From NCBI GenBank assembly GCA_030672885.1, contig DAOVFN010000020.1, forward strand, positions 1 to 8,793: a DNA stretch of 8,793 bases, given 5' to 3'. Origin of the DNA: Candidatus Aenigmatarchaeota archaeon (lineage in GTDB: Archaea > Aenigmatarchaeota > Aenigmatarchaeia > QMZP01). The notes under the pieces were generated by a model. The model was not told the origin of the DNA and did no database searches. It saw only the letters and a list, made by a program, of their open reading frames with translations. This document shows, piece by piece, positions 6,927-8,793 of the stretch. A program made the position numbers and the translations under genes. Each line of letters starts with the position of its first letter. Within the stretch, counting starts at the first letter, position 1.

Positions 6927-7060
6927 GTATCGGACAAAATCTTGTGCATCAGCACGAGAGTGCATGCACATCTCTTGAAACCAGCGGTTTCAAGTCTTTG
7001 CAGCAGAACTGCAAATCTCTCGCATTGGCATGCAAGACTTTTTGGAATGATGTCCGATAC
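6927..7060. repeat. Nested inverted-repeat block in the divergent intergenic region
   Basis: The outer arms GTATCGGACA (6927-6936) and TGTCCGATAC (7051-7060) are perfectly complementary. Moving inward, TCTTG (6940-6944) pairs with CAAGA (7033-7037) and CGAGAG (6955-6960) with CTCTCG (7017-7022), all in nested order. Inside sit two strong hairpins: CTTGAAACC/GGTTTCAAG with a 3-nt loop (6974-6994) and TTTGCAG/CTGCAAA with a 5-nt loop (6997-7015). An alternative hairpin CTTGTGC/GCACGAG (6941-6958) and the palindrome GTGCATGCAC (6960-6969) compete for the left arm. This resembles a multibranched RNA, a cruciform, or a small inverted-repeat element. No flanking target-site duplication is evident. 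Confidence 0.75.
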
Positions 7061-7063
7061 AAC

Positions 7064-7102
7064 TAGCAAAGGACAATTTCCAATCTGTTATGTCCTTTGC
7101 TA
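7064..7102. repeat. Perfect 12-bp inverted repeat upstream of the subunit promoter
   Basis: TAGCAAAGGACA (7064-7075) and TGTCCTTTGCTA (7091-7102) are perfectly complementary across a 15-bp spacer. The block ends 32 bp before the TATA box of the first subunit gene and is not followed by a T-run, which argues for an operator or leader structure more than a terminator. Confidence 0.75.
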
Positions 7103-7134
7103 TAATGTGCATGCTGCTCCGAATTCACGAAAAA

Positions 7135-7142
7135 CATATAAA
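7135..7142 (+). promoter_or_regulatory. TATA box of the first subunit gene
   Basis: CATATAAA is centred about 36 nt upstream of the ATG at 7174, predicting a start near 7164 and a leader of about 10 nt. AAGG at 7166-7169 is too close to the ATG to be a convincing ribosome binding site. Confidence 0.65.
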
Positions 7143-7173
7143 CCGCACCGCTATATTCCTAACATAAGGCGAT

Positions 7174-8064
7174 ATGATGGCACCTGGAAACAGAACCCTA
7201 TGCATGGGCGCGCTCCTTATTTTGCTCCTGGCTGGCCTGGCTGCGGGGGCGGACTATGACGAGGTAATAATAGGAATAAACATAACCCAGCAGCTCTCCA
7301 TAGACGTAACCCCGAACACGACCAACTGGACAGGGCTCAATATCGGGGAGACCGGAACCCCCCAATACTTCATTGTCACAAACGTGGGCTCGCTCAACAT
7401 AAGCACGCTAAGGGCCAATATAAGCAACGACAATACCAACCCCTATGGGACAGGAAACCCCCTTAACTACAACGCGGGGGAATTCATACTCCTCAACACC
7501 TCCTCATCCGGGTTCCATTATATCAACAAGAAGAACTGGTACGAATCCGTCCCCGGAGATGTCACCACACCCACGGACTGGACCGAGGGACCTGACACAG
7601 GCTACTTCGGCATAATCCGCACGGCATCCACTGTAGGCCAAAACTATTATTTCTTTACCAATGACACAGGCGGAAGCGACTGCCACTCAGGCAGCGCGAG
7701 GCTCCTCCTCGGGAACGACCCAAAGACAGTAAGCCAGCAGGGCTCTATAAACTTCAGCGACTCGAATGAATACACACAGATAGACCTGGACACCAGCGGC
7801 ATAGGAAGCGTGGCAACCGGCAGCCTGTCAGGACACTGCGTTGTCGTCACCTCGGACTGCAGCACAGCAACCCTGTTCAAATGGAACACGGACCTGGAGA
7901 CAAGCGGGGGATGCGCCAACGAAGCAGACTTCTATCCATCAACAGAACCCGAGATAGCCCCGGGCGGCTCCACAAGCTTCTGGCTCGAGCCCAAGATACC
8001 GAACGGTGTCCCGGACGGGGACGTGCACCAGGGAACCCTGACCATAATAGCAACATCAGCATAA
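7174..8064 (+). CDS. Secreted, sequon-rich surface subunit, copy 1 (296 aa)
   Basis: A signal peptide covers about 1-25 (a hydrophobic core at MGALLILLLAGLAAG). The mature protein has no C-terminal membrane helix, so it is released or assembled, not anchored by itself. It is Thr/Ser/Asn/Gly-rich with eight N-glycosylation sequons (Asn36, 48, 51, 75, 82, 108, 163, 193) and four cysteines (170, 222, 229, 247). IDVTPNTTNW, then YFIVTNVGSLNISTLRANIS (in part) looks like paired strands of an Ig-like sandwich. The end, SFWLEPKIPNGVPDGDVHQG then TLTIIATSA, looks like a terminal strand. A near-identical paralogue follows 129 nt downstream. Tandem copies, secretion, no anchor and proximity to a chaperone-like gene suggest a fibre or coat subunit, loosely like archaeal TasA/AbpX-type or other secreted fibre proteins. 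I do not recognise the family. ATG 7177 is an alternative start. Confidence 0.85.
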   Translation: MMAPGNRTLCMGALLILLLAGLAAGADYDEVIIGINITQQLSIDVTPNTTNWTGLNIGETGTPQYFIVTNVGSLNISTLRANISNDNTNPYGTGNPLNYNAGEFILLNTSSSGFHYINKKNWYESVPGDVTTPTDWTEGPDTGYFGIIRTASTVGQNYYFFTNDTGGSDCHSGSARLLLGNDPKTVSQQGSINFSDSNEYTQIDLDTSGIGSVATGSLSGHCVVVTSDCSTATLFKWNTDLETSGGCANEADFYPSTEPEIAPGGSTSFWLEPKIPNGVPDGDVHQGTLTIIATSA

Positions 8065-8110
8065 ACCACCCTGTCCTGAAAGCCATGCAGAAGTTGGATA
8101 CCACAACATC

Positions 8111-8141
8111 TTGTGCCATCATGACAGTGAGGCACAATTTT
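8111..8141 (+). terminator. Hairpin plus T-run between the two subunit genes
   Basis: TTGTGCC (8111-8117) pairs with GGCACAA (8131-8137) and is followed by TTTT (8138-8141), 47-77 nt after the first subunit stop. It may end or attenuate transcription of copy 1 before the promoter of copy 2. The T-run is short, so the call is tentative. Confidence 0.4.
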
Positions 8142-8151
8142 CACCAAAGAC

Positions 8152-8158
8152 TTAAATA
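8152..8158 (+). promoter_or_regulatory. TATA box of the second subunit gene
   Basis: TTAAATA is centred about 39 nt before the ATG at 8194, predicting a start near 8181 and a leader of about 13 nt, much like copy 1. Separate promoters would allow the two paralogues to be expressed independently. Confidence 0.5.
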
Positions 8159-8179
8159 TCATTCACACAACAATATATC

Positions 8180-8214
8180 AATAGTGATTTTATATGATGA
8201 ACAGAGTCACTATT
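8180..8214 (+). repeat. Inverted repeat enclosing the start codon of subunit copy 2
   Basis: AATAGTGA (8180-8187) is perfectly complementary to TCACTATT (8207-8214), with the double ATG (8194-8199) in the 19-nt loop. If transcription starts near 8181, the mRNA 5' end would form a hairpin presenting the start codon in its loop. Confidence 0.5.
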
Positions 8215-8793
8215 AAGGAACACTCAGTGTTCTTAGGCGGCGTTTTGGTGTTGCTATTTCTAATAGGGATAGCTACGGCAGGCCCAACAGACGATGTGAT
8301 ATTGGGAATCAACATAAGCCAGGTGGTTTCCATAGACGTAACCCCGAACACGACCAACTGGACAGGGCTCAATATCGGGGAGACCGGAACCCCCCAATAC
8401 TTCACTGCCACAAACGTGGGCTCGCTCAACATAAGCTCTTTGAGGGCAAACATAAGCAACGACAACAGCAATCCATATGGGACAGGAAACCCCCTTAACT
8501 ACAACGCGGGGGAATTCGTTCTTCTGAACACGTCCTCCTCTGGCTTCTACTACATACAGAAAAAGAACTGGAATGAATCCGTCCCCGGAGATGTCACCAC
8601 ACCCACGGACTGGACCGAGGGACCTGACACAGGCTACTTCGGCATAATACACACGGCATCCATACTTGGTGAGGACTATTATTTCTTTACCAATGACACA
8701 GGCGGAAGCGACTGCCACTCAGGCAGCGCGAGGCTCCTCCTCGGGAACGACCCAAAGACAGTAAGCCAGCAGGGCTCTATAAACTTCAGCGAC
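8194..8793 (+). CDS. Secreted, sequon-rich surface subunit, copy 2 (3' truncated)
   Basis: The frame is open from the ATG at 8194 to the window end (200 residues, no stop). The signal peptide differs from copy 1: about 30 residues with a polar, basic start (MMNRVTIKEH) and core GGVLVLLFLIGIATAG. From GINISQVVSIDVTPNTTNW onward it matches copy 1 without gaps. Differences cluster in the signal peptide and in two short patches (around SSGFYYIQKKNWNE and TASILGEDYYF). Most sequons are kept, and one is added at Asn-Glu-Ser in KKNWNESVP. The preceding 129-nt gap holds its own TATA box and a terminator-like hairpin. It is probably a second subunit of the same assembly or an alternative variant. How far the array continues to the right is unknown. 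Confidence 0.88.
   Translation, partial: MMNRVTIKEHSVFLGGVLVLLFLIGIATAGPTDDVILGINISQVVSIDVTPNTTNWTGLNIGETGTPQYFTATNVGSLNISSLRANISNDNSNPYGTGNPLNYNAGEFVLLNTSSSGFYYIQKKNWNESVPGDVTTPTDWTEGPDTGYFGIIHTASILGEDYYFFTNDTGGSDCHSGSARLLLGNDPKTVSQQGSINFSD

Larger units (their letters stand above)
7297..8793 (+). repeat. Long direct repeat formed by the two subunit genes (7297-7761 and 8329-8793)
   Basis: The two copies align at a constant offset of 1032 bp without any indel. Identical or nearly identical blocks: 7297-7404 (two differences in 108), 7444-7485 (none in 42), 7543-7616 (none in 74), and 7643-7761 (none in 119, running to the window end). Between them lie two short segments (about 40 and 57 nt) full of differences, many of them synonymous. 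Confidence 0.95.

Noticed and set aside
6974..7015. tRNA-like or CRISPR-like element
   Set aside because: GGTTTCAAGTC resembles a T-loop, but no acceptor stem, D arm or anticodon arm fits. The repeats are different inverted repeats, not regularly spaced direct repeats.
6927..7060. Transposon or MITE with terminal inverted repeats
   Set aside because: The perfect 10-bp arms invite this, but no target-site duplication or second copy is visible; kept only as one possible explanation.
6782..7259. Reading frames crossing the divergent intergenic region on both strands
   Set aside because: They run through the TATA boxes and inverted repeats, have many Cys/Arg/His residues and no recognisable protein character.
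8190..8718. Minus-strand reading frames opposite the second subunit
   Set aside because: They mirror equivalent frames opposite the first subunit because the DNA is duplicated, and the sense frames have signal peptides and sequons.

Overview
The window looks archaeal, and a DPANN-type lineage is plausible but not proven. TATA boxes lie about 25-27 bp upstream of several start codons, the pattern of leaderless archaeal transcripts. AGG/AGA and ATA codons are common. Most genes encode secreted or membrane-anchored beta-sandwich proteins rich in N-glycosylation sequons. The left edge carries a six-cysteine, thrombospondin-1-like motif (CxxxWxCxxWxxC...CGTxxxKPxExxxC) that is common in surface proteins of Woesearchaeota/Pacearchaeota-like genomes. 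There are no rRNA, tRNA, CRISPR or transposase genes.

Layout. (1) Positions 2-1514, plus strand: the 3' end of a cell-surface protein with a TSP1-like cysteine motif and a C-terminal membrane anchor; a 70-aa membrane protein; a complete rhomboid intramembrane serine protease overlapping it by 8 nt; and, behind its own promoter, an 83-aa membrane protein of unknown function. (2) Positions 1617-6894, minus strand: a compact five-gene operon. In transcription order it encodes a chaperone-like secreted protein (327 aa), an N-terminally anchored beta-sandwich protein (153 aa), a C-terminally anchored surface protein (272 aa), a MinD/ParA-type ATPase (248 aa) and a large multi-domain membrane-anchored surface protein (760 aa). 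Three junctions overlap by 4, 4 and 16 nt and the last gap is 7 nt. (3) Positions 6895-7173: a divergent promoter region packed with inverted repeats. (4) Positions 7174-8793, plus strand: two tandem, recently homogenised paralogues of a secreted, anchor-less, sequon-rich protein. The second runs off the window.

How the genes may work together. Abundant-looking soluble subunits are divergently transcribed from an operon of periplasm-like-space and membrane-anchored Ig-fold proteins plus a membrane-targeted MinD-type ATPase. My working hypothesis, which is inference, is an archaeal surface-fibre or surface-coat assembly locus. In it the tandem paralogues are the subunits, the 327-aa protein is a PapD/DUF916-like chaperone or capping protein, the other anchored proteins form the base, and the MinD-like ATPase positions or counts the assemblies. 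I do not recognise this combination as a described system.
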